From NCBI GenBank assembly GCA_016184365.1, contig JACPCW010000094.1:1-61885 (forward strand): a stretch of 61,885 nucleotides of DNA, in the 5' to 3' direction. The notes under the pieces are model-generated. The model ran no database searches, was not told the DNA's origin, and saw nothing but the letters and a program-made list of their open reading frames with translations. Of the stretch, positions 8,720 through 17,693 are shown piece after piece. This DNA is from Candidatus Rokuibacteriota bacterium. GTDB taxonomy: Bacteria > Methylomirabilota > Methylomirabilia > Rokubacteriales > CSP1-6. A program made the translations under genes and the position numbers. Position 1 is the first letter of the stretch. Each line of letters starts with the position of its first letter.

Positions 8720-9133
8720 TCAGACGGTCAGGACCGTCACGTCGAGAATCCGCCCGAGGATCTCGAAATCTTCTCTGTTCGTCGTGATGACGGTCGCCCC
8801 GTGACGACGGGCGGTCAGCGCGATCAACGCGTCGTTCTGGAAGTCCCGCCTCTTGTTCGTATCCCAGTCGCGCGGGTCGCCGATCATTTGGATCAGTTTG
8901 CCGGCTTCCCACCAGTCGCCGTCGATCGGTGTCCACCATGTCGGTGCCGCGCGCGCCAGACCCTCCACGAGCCGGCGGGCGGCTGCCGTTCGCGCTCCGC
9001 GGCGCAGTTCGGACAGGACGACGACCGACTGCCTGACGACGAACGTGCGCCGGACGTCAGCGAGAACGCCATCGTAACGACCGTGCTCCCAATAACCGAT
9101 GTAGACGCCGGTATCGATCACCGCCCATCGCAT
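8720..9133 (-). CDS. vapC: PIN-domain toxin, VapC family
   Basis: 137 residues with the PIN-domain acidic set: VIDTGVYIGYWE (first Asp), VVLSELRRG (Glu), NDALIALTARRHG (second Asp) and VITTNREDFE (C-terminal acidic). These residues bind Mg/Mn for RNA cleavage in the family; known VapCs cut tRNA or rRNA. The start is one base downstream of the antitoxin stop, so the pair is an operon. The substrate RNA cannot be predicted from sequence. Confidence 0.85.
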   Translation of the reverse strand: MRWAVIDTGVYIGYWEHGRYDGVLADVRRTFVVRQSVVVLSELRRGARTAAARRLVEGLARAAPTWWTPIDGDWWEAGKLIQMIGDPRDWDTNKRRDFQNDALIALTARRHGATVITTNREDFEILGRILDVTVLTV

Positions 9134-9134
9134 C

Positions 9135-9335
9135 TCAGGGCCGGAGACTGTCCGGCTTCAACCGTCCGCGACTCTGCGTCATGAACCGCCAGAAGGCCTC
9201 CATCTCGGCGACTCGCTCGACGGACATTCGTACAGCCTCGGCGTCCGTCCTGGCGCCGAGTGCGCGTCGTGCCCGTCGGACGGCCGTCTCGTCCACGAAG
9301 AACGCCCTGCGCTTCAGCGTTGCCGCCCGCGCCAT
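9135..9335 (-). CDS. vapB: Antitoxin partner of the VapC toxin (short, ribbon-helix-helix-like)
   Basis: 66 residues from ATG 9335, chosen because a strong GGAGGTGGAG ribosome-binding site lies 4-5 bases upstream; a further in-frame start at 9365 lacks one. The N-terminus (LKRRAFFVDETAVRRARRALG, read as a beta strand plus helix) and ARTDAEAVRMSVERVAEM look like a small ribbon-helix-helix DNA-binding domain, with a polar tail to occupy the toxin. Autoregulation of the operon is inferred from the family. Confidence 0.75.
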   Translation of the reverse strand: MARAATLKRRAFFVDETAVRRARRALGARTDAEAVRMSVERVAEMEAFWRFMTQSRGRLKPDSLRP

Positions 9336-9570
9336 GTCTCCACCTCCGAGATGCTCGACAGGCATACATCATACCTCGATCAGGCATATCACGACGATTG
9401 GGCGAGAACGCCGGCGTGCCAAGAGAGGGTCACACCCCGGCGAGTGGGCGCCGCCGGAATGTGAGCCACCGGCCTTGGCGCTCGTGCGTGCCTCAGCCTG
9501 CGGTGGCTCCCCCGGACCTTCACTCTTTCGCCGGGCTTACGAATTCGAATCCTTCTGAGAAAAGGAGAAC

Positions 9571-9647
9571 TGGTCGGGGTGAGAGGATTTGAACCTCCGG
9601 CCCCCTGCTCCCAAAGCAGGTGCGCTACCAGGCTGCGCCACACCCCG
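9571..9647 (-). tRNA. tRNA-Pro (anticodon TGG)
   Basis: Complete cloverleaf on the minus strand: acceptor CGGGGTG pairs with CACCCCG, the D-arm contains AGCCTGGTAGCGC, the anticodon stem CCTGC/GCAGG encloses TTTGGGA (anticodon at 9611-9613), and the T-arm carries GGTTCAAATCC. The CCA end is encoded (9571-9573). It sits between two toxin-antitoxin modules. Confidence 0.95.
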
Positions 9648-9739
9648 ACGGCAGGAAATTCTATCAGTTGGCGGGCGCCGGCTCGTCGCCGGGTTTGCCT
9701 GCTGACGCCACGCTGACGGGGAAACCGGCGTGCGAACGC

Positions 9740-10234
9740 CTACGGCTGCAGGGCGTCGAGCGCGCGTCGCGCCTCCGCGAGAATTACGGGACTGATCCAG
9801 AGCGACGAGCTGGCGAGCCGCTGCAGGATCGCGTCGGCTTCTGGTCGGTTGATGTGGGCGCTCGCCGCGGCCCAAAGCACCACGCCGAGAGATCCGTGGA
9901 CTTCCAATCCGAGCAGCGCGGCTACGACCCGAGCTGTCGCGTCGTCGGTCAAGAGCCAGTCGGCACGCCGCGACTTGGCGAGCACGATGGCTTCCACTTC
10001 ACCGGCCCCGAGACCGAGCTGCGCGGCCCACTGTTCGAATGGCGTCTCGGACTGCTCGATCGCGTCGACCCGAATCCAGTGCGGTCGGCGGGTCGGCCAA
10101 TCGGGGATGTGCCGAGCGATCTCGTGGTCCACGGTTGCGGGGACGAGCACCTCTCCGGCCCGCTCGAGCAGATCGAGCGCGCTGGCTTCAAAGAGATGCA
10201 GGACGGGTCCCGTATCGCAAACGACGACCCTCAC
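9740..10234 (-). CDS. PIN-like toxin (DUF3368-type)
   Basis: 164 residues. PIN-fold signatures are VVVCDTGPVLHLFEA at the N-terminus, GAGEVEAIVLAKS in the middle (catalytic Glu) and WLLTDDATARVVA (acidic pair), followed by a helical C-terminus. This arrangement matches the DUF3368 subgroup of PIN nucleases, normally paired with a small antitoxin. The GTG start overlaps the antitoxin stop by four bases (GTGA), showing tight coupling. RNase activity is inferred from the family and no target is known. Confidence 0.8.
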   Translation of the reverse strand: MRVVVCDTGPVLHLFEASALDLLERAGEVLVPATVDHEIARHIPDWPTRRPHWIRVDAIEQSETPFEQWAAQLGLGAGEVEAIVLAKSRRADWLLTDDATARVVAALLGLEVHGSLGVVLWAAASAHINRPEADAILQRLASSSLWISPVILAEARRALDALQP

Positions 10235-10434
10235 GACGTCGGCGTCTTGAGCTTGAGCGCCCAGTCGATGTCGTCGCGCATGAAGCGCTCGAGGAGCTCG
10301 AGCCGATTCCGCCGAATGAACTCAGCGAGGGCCGTGCGGATGACGTCGGCCTCGGAGCCGAACCAGCCGGCCCGCACGTACGCCTCGACTTCGGCGGCCA
10401 GCTTGTCCGGGAGTTCGACCTGAACGGACTTCAT
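10231..10434 (-). CDS. Ribbon-helix-helix antitoxin
   Basis: 67 residues. The N-terminus MKSVQVELPDKLAAEVEAYV, then GSEADVIRTALAEFIRRN, is a textbook ribbon-helix-helix (ParD/CopG-like) DNA-binding domain; the rest is a charged helix that likely binds the PIN toxin. A GGGAGGTG ribosome-binding site precedes ATG 10434. It is the first gene of a two-gene toxin-antitoxin operon and is probably its autorepressor. Confidence 0.82.
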   Translation of the reverse strand: MKSVQVELPDKLAAEVEAYVRAGWFGSEADVIRTALAEFIRRNRLELLERFMRDDIDWALKLKTPTS

Positions 10435-10565
10435 GTGTCACCTCCCTTCCACGCCGCGGCGTCGATCCGTGTCCGTCTGCTGGTCGTGCTCGGGTGAGAC
10501 ACCGCGCCCTTCTCTGGCCATTATAGGGTGGGCGCTGGAGCTGGGACGAGACCCAGTCGAGAACT

Positions 10566-11062
10566 TCAACCGCGCGACCCACGCTTGGCCCGTCGTGAGT
10601 CGCGAGGGAGCTCACCAACCACGGGCAGATAGCCCAGATCCCACACGCGGTCCTCAATGGTCGGGGTAATCAACCGCGGTTGCGGGATCGCTGAGCGGAT
10701 CGGGGACGTCACTGCTGTGCGCATTTGCGCTTCCCAATCCGTCATGGCCTGAAGGATCGCACGCCGCCGCACGCGGCAGAACCGCTGGTACGCACGAATC
10801 GCCGCCTCCGTCCGGACTGGCACGCCTTCATTGTGAGCGGCGTGACCTCGGTCGCCTTCTTCCGCGTCCACTCCTCGTAGACCCCCCGAACCGTCACCGG
10901 GCGGGTCCGCCGACGCGGGAAGTGTCGATCGAGGTCGAGGGTTCCGAGGAAGGCTTCTCGCTCGAGCGTCTCGGCCTTCGCCTCCAGGATCTTCAGGTTT
11001 CTCGGGGTCGCCGGAAGCTCGGAGAAGACCCGCGTCCGGCGACCTCTGACCTTTGCGCCCAT
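10566..11062 (-). pseudogene. Probable phage/island integrase remnant
   Basis: From ATG 11062 one frame encodes PATPRNLKILEAKAETLEREAFLGTLDL and DRHFPRRR (given here in pieces), which resembles the N-terminal arm-binding segment (DUF3596-like) of tyrosine recombinases, where the usual form is TPxNLK-ER-R-EI--GTFD---FP. It then loses homology after VYEEWTRKKATEVTPLTMK. No catalytic R-H-R-Y region is visible, and downstream sequence to 10566 continues only as short pieces in other frames. The rest of the 10435-11280 gap shows no gene. This is consistent with a decayed integrase beside three toxin-antitoxin modules and a tRNA, but the assignment rests on one short motif. Confidence 0.45.
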
Positions 11063-11280
11063 GAGTTCCTTCGCGGAGCAACGCTTCCACCCTCGACCCT
11101 CCCTTCGGCGACAGGATCGCCGGTCAGGTGGAAAGCGCGGCCCCGGGCAAATGAGCCGTTCGCTCTATGTGATCGCTCCGCCCCCTGTTCTTTAATCGTA
11201 GGCGAAGTGAATCGCAGGCGAAGTGCGCGCCGCGGTCTGCGAGGCGGCGCGCCACGTCACCGAGAGGTCACTGCACGCGG

Positions 11281-12132
11281 ATGATCATCGACTACGCGAG
11301 CCGCCCGCCCGTTCCGGCGTTCAGCCAGGCCACGCCGCATCTGGCGACGTACGACCGCGTCTACGAGGCCAGCAAGGGCGAGGCGCTCGCCGACGTCGCC
11401 GGCGACCTCGGCGCGTACCTGGCGATGTACGAGTCGGTCGGCGCCCGCCACGTCGTGGTCAAGGCGCGGGACCTCACGACGACGTTCGGCTTCAGGATCT
11501 CGAACGAGGCCGTCGCGGAGTTCTGCCGCCAGCACGCGCCGCGCTTCATCGGCTTCGCGGGTGTCGACCCGCACAAGGGCATCGCGGCGGTGCGCGAGCT
11601 GGAGCACGCCGTGAAGGAGCTCGGCCTGCGCGGACTCAACCTCCAGTGCTTCGAGCACAAGCTGCACATCAACGACAAGAAGATGTACCCGCTCTACGCC
11701 AAGTGCATCGAGCTCGGCGTCCCGGTGAACATCCACACGAGCATCAACTTCTCGTCCGCGACGCTCATGGACTACGGGCGGCCGCTCCTGCTGGACGAGG
11801 TGATGGTGCACTTCCCGGAGCTGCGCGTCTGCGCCGCGCCGCCGGGGTTCCCGTGGGTCCACGAGCTGATCGGCGTCGCCTGGCGCCACCGGAACGTGCA
11901 CATCGGAATGGTCGCCGTCCGGCCGAAGTACATGACCGTGTCGGGGTCGGGCTACGAGCCCCTGCTCACGTACGGCAACTCCGTGCTCCAGGACCGGATG
12001 ATCTGGGGCACGTCGTACCCGCTCGTGCCCGTCCCGGAGGCGGTGCATGACATCGAGGCGCTGCCGCTGAAGGACTCGGTGCGCCGCAAGTGGCTCCACG
12101 ACAACGCGGCCCGTTTTCTCGGGCTGGAGTGA
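11281..12132 (+). CDS. Amidohydrolase-2 family protein (possibly lacking metal ligands)
   Basis: 283 residues with the TIM-barrel amidohydrolase-2 layout: FIGFAGVDPHKG, GLRGLNLQCFEHKLHIND, VPVNIHTSINFS and late WGTSYPLVP (family position of the conserved SD-P loop). The N-terminal HxH metal motif of decarboxylase-like relatives is absent (MIIDYASRPPVPAF), and the usual His before the GxPWV motif is replaced (CAAPPGFPWVHEL). The His of NIHTS remains. Metal binding may therefore be reduced or different. It leads an operon with a polyamine-type ABC importer and an acyl-CoA ligase, suggesting catabolism of an imported amine or carboxylic compound. The substrate is unknown. Confidence 0.75.
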   Translation: MIIDYASRPPVPAFSQATPHLATYDRVYEASKGEALADVAGDLGAYLAMYESVGARHVVVKARDLTTTFGFRISNEAVAEFCRQHAPRFIGFAGVDPHKGIAAVRELEHAVKELGLRGLNLQCFEHKLHINDKKMYPLYAKCIELGVPVNIHTSINFSSATLMDYGRPLLLDEVMVHFPELRVCAAPPGFPWVHELIGVAWRHRNVHIGMVAVRPKYMTVSGSGYEPLLTYGNSVLQDRMIWGTSYPLVPVPEAVHDIEALPLKDSVRRKWLHDNAARFLGLE

Positions 12133-12157
12133 ATCGATCCAGCCCGCATCGGAGGAT

Positions 12158-13237
12158 GTGATGCCATTCAGCTTCGAGCGAAGAGTCGTCCTGGTGGGCG
12201 TGGTGGCGAGCGCGGCGCTCCTGGCCGCGACGGTCGGGCGCGCGCCGGCCCAGAAGCCGGAGCCGCGCAAGCCCGACCACATCGTCGTCAACGCGGCCGG
12301 GGGCGCCGTCAACAAGGCGCTGCGGGAGGCGTTCTTCAGCGAGTTCGAGCGCCGCTACGGCATCCGGGTGGTCGATACCAGCCCGACCGATTTCGGCAAG
12401 CTGCGCGCGATGGTGCAGTCCGGGAACGCGGAGTGGGCGGCGACCGAGATCAACGAGGCGGACGGCGAGCGGGCGTCGCGGATGAACCTGCTGGAGCCGC
12501 TGGACCGGACGGTCATCGATCTCTCCGGCTTCCCGAAGGACATCGAGCAGCACAAGTACCTCTTGACCCGCGGGATCTACACGACCGTCCTCGGCTACCG
12601 GACCGACACGTTCGCCGGCAAGCCGCATCCGCAGACGTGGGCGGAGTTCTGGGATGTTCGCCGCTTCCCCGGGCCGCGGTCGCTACGCAACTCGCCGATC
12701 GACAACCTGGAGTTCGCGCTGCTCGCCGACGGCGTCAAGCCCGAGAACCTCTATCCCCTCGACGTCGATCGCGCGTTCCGGAAGCTCGACGAGATCAAGA
12801 AGCACGTCGCGGTCTGGTGGACGACCGGGGCGCAGTCGGCCCAGCTCCTGATCGACAAGGAAGTGGTGATGGGCACGGCCTGGCACGGACGCTTCTACAC
12901 GGCCATCAAGGACGGCGCCCCCATCGCCATCGAGTGGGGCGAGGGGCTGATCCACCGCACGCCGTTCGGGATTCCCCGCGGCTCGAAGGACGCGTACTGG
13001 GGGCAGCGGTTCCTGGCGATCCTCGCCGAGCCCCAGGCCCAGGCGCGGTACGCGAACCTCATGTCCTATCCGGGCCTCCACCGCGACGCGATCAGGTACA
13101 CGGATCCGAAGATCCTGCCGTTCTTGCCGACGCACCCCGAGAATCTCAAGAAGCAGGCCTGGGCGAACCCGGCCTGGTGGTTCGAGAACGGCGAGAAGGC
13201 GACCGAGCGCTGGAGCCGATGGATGCTCGCCCGCTGA
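12158..13237 (+). CDS. ABC transporter extracellular solute-binding protein (polyamine/Fe-type family)
   Basis: 359 residues with an N-terminal signal peptide (ERRVVLVGVVASAALLAATV, cleavage near APAQ). The body is a two-lobed periplasmic binding protein of the SBP_bac family (VNAAGGAVNKALREAFFSEF; TWAEFWDVRRFPGPRSLRN; VMGTAWHGRFYTAI; GIPRGSKDAYWGQ), closest in style to PotD-like binding proteins. It should capture the substrate outside the inner membrane and deliver it to the permeases encoded downstream. It starts 25 bases after the amidohydrolase (GGAGGATG supplies the ribosome-binding site) and overlaps the ATPase gene. Confidence 0.88.
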   Translation: MMPFSFERRVVLVGVVASAALLAATVGRAPAQKPEPRKPDHIVVNAAGGAVNKALREAFFSEFERRYGIRVVDTSPTDFGKLRAMVQSGNAEWAATEINEADGERASRMNLLEPLDRTVIDLSGFPKDIEQHKYLLTRGIYTTVLGYRTDTFAGKPHPQTWAEFWDVRRFPGPRSLRNSPIDNLEFALLADGVKPENLYPLDVDRAFRKLDEIKKHVAVWWTTGAQSAQLLIDKEVVMGTAWHGRFYTAIKDGAPIAIEWGEGLIHRTPFGIPRGSKDAYWGQRFLAILAEPQAQARYANLMSYPGLHRDAIRYTDPKILPFLPTHPENLKKQAWANPAWWFENGEKATERWSRWMLAR

Positions 13238-14304
13238 GCACACCCGGGCGGGTTGCGCTCTCGCTCGTCGGCGTCGTCAAGCAGTACGACCGGGTGCAGG
13301 CGCTGCGTGGCGCCGATCTCGAGGTGCGATCGGGCGAGCTCCTGACGATTCTCGGACCGAGCGGGTCGGGGAAGACCACGCTGCTGAAGTGCGTGGCCGG
13401 CTTCGAGATCCCCGAGGCGGGCACCGTCGAGCTCGGCGGCCGGGACATCACCGAGCTGGCGCCGAACCGGCGCGACATCGGCATGGTGTTCCAGAACTAC
13501 GCCCTGTTCCCCCACATGTCGGTCACGGCGAACGTCGGATTCGCGCTGCGCGTCCGCCGCGTGCCGCGAACGCAGATCAGGCAGCGTGTGCAGGCCATCC
13601 TCGCGCTGGTCGGCCTCGAGGAGATGGGCGACCGGCTGCCCCGGCAGCTCTCGGGCGGACAGCAGCAGCGCGTCGCCCTGGCCCGGGCCCTGGTGTTCAA
13701 CCCGGGGCTGCTGCTCCTCGACGAGCCGTTCGGCGCACTCGACCGGAAGCTGCGCGAGCAGATGCAGCTCGAGGTGCGCCGGCTCCAGCAGCGGCTCGGC
13801 ATCACCACCATCTTCGTCACCCACGACCAGGAGGAGGCGCTCGTCATCTCCGACCGCATCGCGGTCATGGATCTCGGCGTGATCGAGCAGCTCGGCGGCC
13901 CCCGCGACGTCTACGCCAGACCGGTCAACCGCTTCGTGGCGGACTTCATCGGCGAGTCGAACCTGCTGCACGCGCGCGTCACCGTGGCCGGCGACGCCGC
14001 CGTCCTGGACAGCGGCGCCACGATCGCGCTCCCCGAGATACGCAAGCCCGGTGAGGAGGTCGGCCTGCTGATCCGTCCCGAGCGGCTCGAGCTCCGCCCT
14101 CCGGCGCCCGGCGAGGACGCGAGCTTCGCCGGCGAGGTGGCCGAGGTCGTCTACCTCGGCAACACGCTCAAGTACACGGTCCGGCTCGATCTCGGCTCCA
14201 CGCTCCTCGTCCGCCGTCCCTTCGGCCAACCGCCGGTGTTCGACGTCGGCCAGCGGGTCCAGGCGCGCTGGTCCGCCGACGACGTCCACGCGGTGCGATG
14301 GTAG
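13219..14304 (+). CDS. ABC transporter ATP-binding protein (PotA-like)
   Basis: 361 residues from ATG 13219, which lies inside the binding-protein gene in another frame; GGAG six bases upstream supports it. Walker A GPSGSGKTT (near 45), Q-loop VFQNYALFPH, signature LSGGQQQR (near 143), Walker B LLLLDEPFGALD (near 162), H-loop THDQEEAL, then a C-terminal TOBE domain (from about 275, GLLIRPERLEL). This is the CUT2/PotA-type architecture of polyamine, iron and related importers. It powers transport through the two permeases that follow; the stop overlaps the first permease start. Confidence 0.92.
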   Translation: MDARPLSTPGRVALSLVGVVKQYDRVQALRGADLEVRSGELLTILGPSGSGKTTLLKCVAGFEIPEAGTVELGGRDITELAPNRRDIGMVFQNYALFPHMSVTANVGFALRVRRVPRTQIRQRVQAILALVGLEEMGDRLPRQLSGGQQQRVALARALVFNPGLLLLDEPFGALDRKLREQMQLEVRRLQQRLGITTIFVTHDQEEALVISDRIAVMDLGVIEQLGGPRDVYARPVNRFVADFIGESNLLHARVTVAGDAAVLDSGATIALPEIRKPGEEVGLLIRPERLELRPPAPGEDASFAGEVAEVVYLGNTLKYTVRLDLGSTLLVRRPFGQPPVFDVGQRVQARWSADDVHAVRW

Positions 14305-15164
14305 CGACCGCCGCGGCGACGCTCGGGGGCGGCCGTTCGCGGCCGCGCCGGGTGCTCCGGGCTCACGCCGGCACCCTCGGGAGCGGGTCTGTGCCGGTGC
14401 TGTTCCTCGCGGCGCTGTTCGTCTATCCGGTCGCTCGCCTCATGCTGTTCAGCGTCGAGGGGGGCAGCCTGAAGCACTTCGAGCGCGCTCTGCTCGACGG
14501 CCTCCACGTCCGCGTCTTCATCGACACGCTGCGGATCGCCTCGCTCGTGACGCTCCTGAGCTTCCTGCTCGGCTATCCGGTCGCGTACTTCCTGGCCTCG
14601 GCTCCCCGCGCGTGGGCGACGGCTGGGCTGCTGTTCCTCATCGTTCCGTTCTGGACGAGCGTGCTGATCCGCACCTACGCCTGGACCGTCGTGCTCGGCC
14701 GCAACGGGGTCATCAACCGCTCGCTCATCGGTCTCGGCGTCATCGAGGAGCCGATCGCGATGCTCAACAACGAGATCGGGGTCCTCGTCGGCATGGTCCA
14801 CGTGCTGGTGCCGTACATGGTGTTCCCGATCTTCAGCGTCATGCGGCGCATCGATCCCAGTTTGGCCCAGGCGGCCGAGGGGCTCGGCGCCTCGGGGTGG
14901 CAGTCGTTCAGCCGTGTCTACTTCCCGCTCAGTCTTCCCGGCGTCCTGGCCGGCACGACGCTGGTGTTCATCCTCTCCGTGGGGTTCTTCATCACGCCGG
15001 CCATCCTCGGCGGCGGGCGCGTCATCATGATCGCGGTCCTGATCGAGCGACAGGTCCACGAGTTCTCGAACTGGGGCTTCGCCGCGGCGCTGAGCGCCGT
15101 GCTGCTCGCCGCCTCGCTGGCCGCCTACGGCGCGCTGTCGCTGGCGCTGCGCGACCGGCGATGA
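14298..15164 (+). CDS. ABC transporter permease (PotB-like)
   Basis: 288 residues with about six membrane helices (VPVLFLAALFVYPVARLML; TLLSFLLGYPVAYFLA; AGLLFLIVPFWTSVLI, and others) and the cytoplasmic EAA coupling loop EGLGASGWQSFSRVYFPLSLPG that contacts the ATPase. A basic leader precedes helix 1. It overlaps the ATPase gene by seven bases and ends in ATGATG, overlapping the next permease. Confidence 0.9.
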   Translation: MVATAAATLGGGRSRPRRVLRAHAGTLGSGSVPVLFLAALFVYPVARLMLFSVEGGSLKHFERALLDGLHVRVFIDTLRIASLVTLLSFLLGYPVAYFLASAPRAWATAGLLFLIVPFWTSVLIRTYAWTVVLGRNGVINRSLIGLGVIEEPIAMLNNEIGVLVGMVHVLVPYMVFPIFSVMRRIDPSLAQAAEGLGASGWQSFSRVYFPLSLPGVLAGTTLVFILSVGFFITPAILGGGRVIMIAVLIERQVHEFSNWGFAAALSAVLLAASLAAYGALSLALRDRR

Positions 15165-15979
15165 TGGCGACCGCTCGCCGCCGACCGGCGCGCCGGTCGC
15201 GGACGTGGCAGCCGCTGCTCTACGCGTACTGCGCGCTCGTGTTCGCGTTCCTGACGGCGCCGATGGTCGTGGTGGCGATCGTGTCGTTCAGCTCGGCGTC
15301 CTATCTCGTGTTCCCGCCGCCGGGCTTCTCGCTCCGCTGGTACGCCCGCTACCTGAACGACCCGATCTGGATCGACGCGACGGTGCGCAGCTTCAAGGTC
15401 GGCCTCGTCGCGACCGCGATCTCGACGGTGCTCGGCACGCTGCTGGCCTTCAGCCTCGTGCGCGGTCGCTACCCCGGCCGGGCGATCATCGACCGGCTGT
15501 CGATCGCGCCGCTCATCGTCCCGTCGATGGTGTATTCCATCGCCGTGTACGGGCTCTTCGCCAGCCTGAGGCTCATCGGAAGCTGGCCCACCATCGCCCT
15601 CGCGCACGCCGTCCACATCCTGCCGTACGTCGTGCTGATCGTGGTGGCGGCGCTGAAGACCTTCGACGTCGCCCAGGAGCAGGCGGCGATGGGTCTCGGC
15701 GCCACGCGTCTCGGAGCGATCCTGCGGGTCACGCTGCCCCAGATCAGGCCCGCCCTCGTCTCGGCCGCGTTCCTGGCCTTCATCTCGTCCTTCGATGAGC
15801 TCGTCATCGCGATGTTCCTCGGAGGGGCCCAGATGACGCTGCCGAAGAAGATGTTCGACAACATCATGACCGAGATCGACCCCACCATCGCCGCGGTCAG
15901 CGTGCTCCAGATCGTCCTCGTCGCGATCGCCCTCGGGCTCGCCTCCAGGTTCGGCGCCGGCGTGAAGCCGGTGGCCTGA
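15161..15979 (+). CDS. ABC transporter permease (PotC-like)
   Basis: 272 residues from ATG 15161 (an adjacent ATG at 15164 is equally possible), overlapping the previous stop by four bases. Six hydrophobic segments, starting LLYAYCALVFAFLTAPMVVV, and the EAA loop MGLGATRLGAILRVTLPQIRP. FSLRWYARYL before helix 2 is typical of PotC/PotI proteins. It forms the heterodimeric channel with the PotB-like subunit. Confidence 0.9.
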   Translation: MMATARRRPARRSRTWQPLLYAYCALVFAFLTAPMVVVAIVSFSSASYLVFPPPGFSLRWYARYLNDPIWIDATVRSFKVGLVATAISTVLGTLLAFSLVRGRYPGRAIIDRLSIAPLIVPSMVYSIAVYGLFASLRLIGSWPTIALAHAVHILPYVVLIVVAALKTFDVAQEQAAMGLGATRLGAILRVTLPQIRPALVSAAFLAFISSFDELVIAMFLGGAQMTLPKKMFDNIMTEIDPTIAAVSVLQIVLVAIALGLASRFGAGVKPVA

Positions 15980-15990
15980 GGCGCGCGCCC

Positions 15991-17605
15991 GTGCCGAGAC
16001 GGCGCGTCCTCGACACCGCGGTGCCTCCCCTGGAGGACCGCCGGAAGCGGATCGAGTCCGAGCCGCTTCCGCGGAACATCGGCGCGTTGCTGGACGAGGC
16101 GGCCGACGCCGTCCCCGACCGGACCGCGTGGAACTTCTTCGAGAGCGGCGAGCGCGCCACCTACCGCGAGGTGCGCGCCAGGGTCGACCGGCTGGCCGGC
16201 GGCCTCGGCCAGCTCGGCGTCGGGAAGGGCACCCACGTCGCGGTCATGCTGCCCAACGTCGCCGCGATGCCGGCCACCTGGCTCGCGCTGGGGCGGCTCG
16301 GCGCCGTGATGGTGCCGATCAACATCAATTACACGCCGCGCGAGCTCGCGTACGTGCTGACCGACAGCGACGCGAGCTACCTCGTCGTCCACGCCGACTG
16401 CTTGCCGGCGCTGCGGGGCCTCGCCGTGCTGCCGCCGCTCCTGTCGCCGGACCGCGTGCTGGTCGTGGACGGGGCGGGTCGCTCGGGCTACCGCGAGTGG
16501 GCCAGCGTGGCCGAGGGGCCGCCGGCGACCCTGCCGTCGAGCGACGCCGTCGAGCTCGACGACCTGATGAACATCCAGTACACCTCCGGCACGACCGGCT
16601 TCCCCAAGGGCTGCATGCTCTCCCACCGCTACTGGCTCGTGCTCGCGAAGGTGCAGGCTCACCACGACGGCCGCTCCTACGAGCGGATCATGGCTGCGAA
16701 CCCGTTCTTCTACATGACGCCGCAGTGGCTCTTGCTCATGGCCTTCTACCATCGCGCCACGCTCCACGTCGCGCGCCGGCTGAGCGGCAGCCGCTACATC
16801 TCCTGGATCCGCGAGCACCGCATCCAGTTCTGCCTGTTCCCGGAGGCCGCCTACAAGCAGCCGCCCGCTCCGCTCGACCGCGACAACGAGGTCATCCGCG
16901 TGAGCACGTACGGCTTCCCCCGCCACCGCGCGGCCGACCTCGAGGAGCGCTTCGACTTCGTCGCCCGCGAGGCCTTCGGCATGACGGAGGTCGGCACCGG
17001 CATGTTCGTGCCGATCGAGGCGACCGACATGGTCGGCACCGGCTCGTGCGGTCTCGCCGAGCCGTTCCGCGAATGCCGCGTCGCCGACGACACGGGCCGG
17101 ACGGTGCCACCGGGCGAGGTCGGCGAACTCCTCATCCGGGGTCCCGGCCTGCTCCAGGGCTACTACAAGAACCCGGAGGCGACCGCGCGCGCGTTCCACG
17201 GCGACTGGTTCCGCACCGGCGACCTCTTCCGGTGCGACGAGCGCGGGTACTTCTACATCGTCGGGCGCCTGAAGGACATGATCCGCCGGAGCGGCGAGAA
17301 CATCGCCGCCCGCGAAGTCGAGGAGGTCCTGCTCAGCTTGCCGGAGGTCACGGAGGCGGCCTGCGTGCCCGCGCCGGACGTCGACCGCGGCGAGGAGGTG
17401 AAGGCGTACATCGTGCTGCGGTCCGGAGCGCATCCTCGAGCACTGCGCGGGCCTCCTGGCGCCCTTCAAGGTGCCGCGCTTCATCGCCTACCGCGACGCG
17501 CTGCCGAGGACGGGCTCGAACAAGATCGCCAAGTCGCTGCTCGTCGGGCAGGGCGGCGACCCGCGCTCGGGGACGTTCGATCGGCTGGAAGGCCGCTGGG
17601 TCTAG
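15991..17605 (+). CDS. AMP-dependent acyl-CoA synthetase/ligase (frameshifted near C-terminus)
   Basis: About 537 residues when the frame is corrected. Adenylation motifs are YTSGTTGFPKG (near 197), AFGMTEVGTG, GYYKNPEATARAFHGDWFRTGD and GRLKDMIRRSGENI. At about 17420-17428 the frame slips: after KAYIVLRSG the conserved tail (ERILEHCAGLLAPFKVPRF, then YRDALPRTGSNKIAKSLL, stop TAG 17603) continues in another frame. Read straight, the protein ends at 17622 with unrelated residues and loses the A10 lysine of NKIAK needed for adenylation. It likely activates a carboxylic acid imported or produced by the upstream operon. A sequencing error or a genuine lesion are both possible. Confidence 0.82.
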
Positions 17606-17618
17606 CGGGGGCGACCCG

Positions 17619-17693
17619 ATGATCGCGAAGCGACTTCCACAGACGGACCTGCGCCTCGAAAGCTACGATCGCGTGGAGCGCCGCTGGCGCTAA
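17619..17693 (+). pseudogene. Orphan 3' tail of a second acyl-CoA ligase
   Basis: Starting at ATG 17619 the sequence encodes MIAKRL, then LESYDRVERRW and a TAA stop at 17691-17693. This parallels the end of the ligase just upstream (KIAKSLL, then GTFDRLEGRW, stop), so it is a second, diverged ligase C-terminus with no body. Its stop overlaps the rdgB stop on the other strand. It could in principle be translated as a 24-residue peptide, but decay debris is more likely. Confidence 0.6.

Noticed and set aside
10566..11062. Functional integrase
   Set aside because: Only an arm-binding-like segment is readable; the catalytic residues are absent and the frame breaks.
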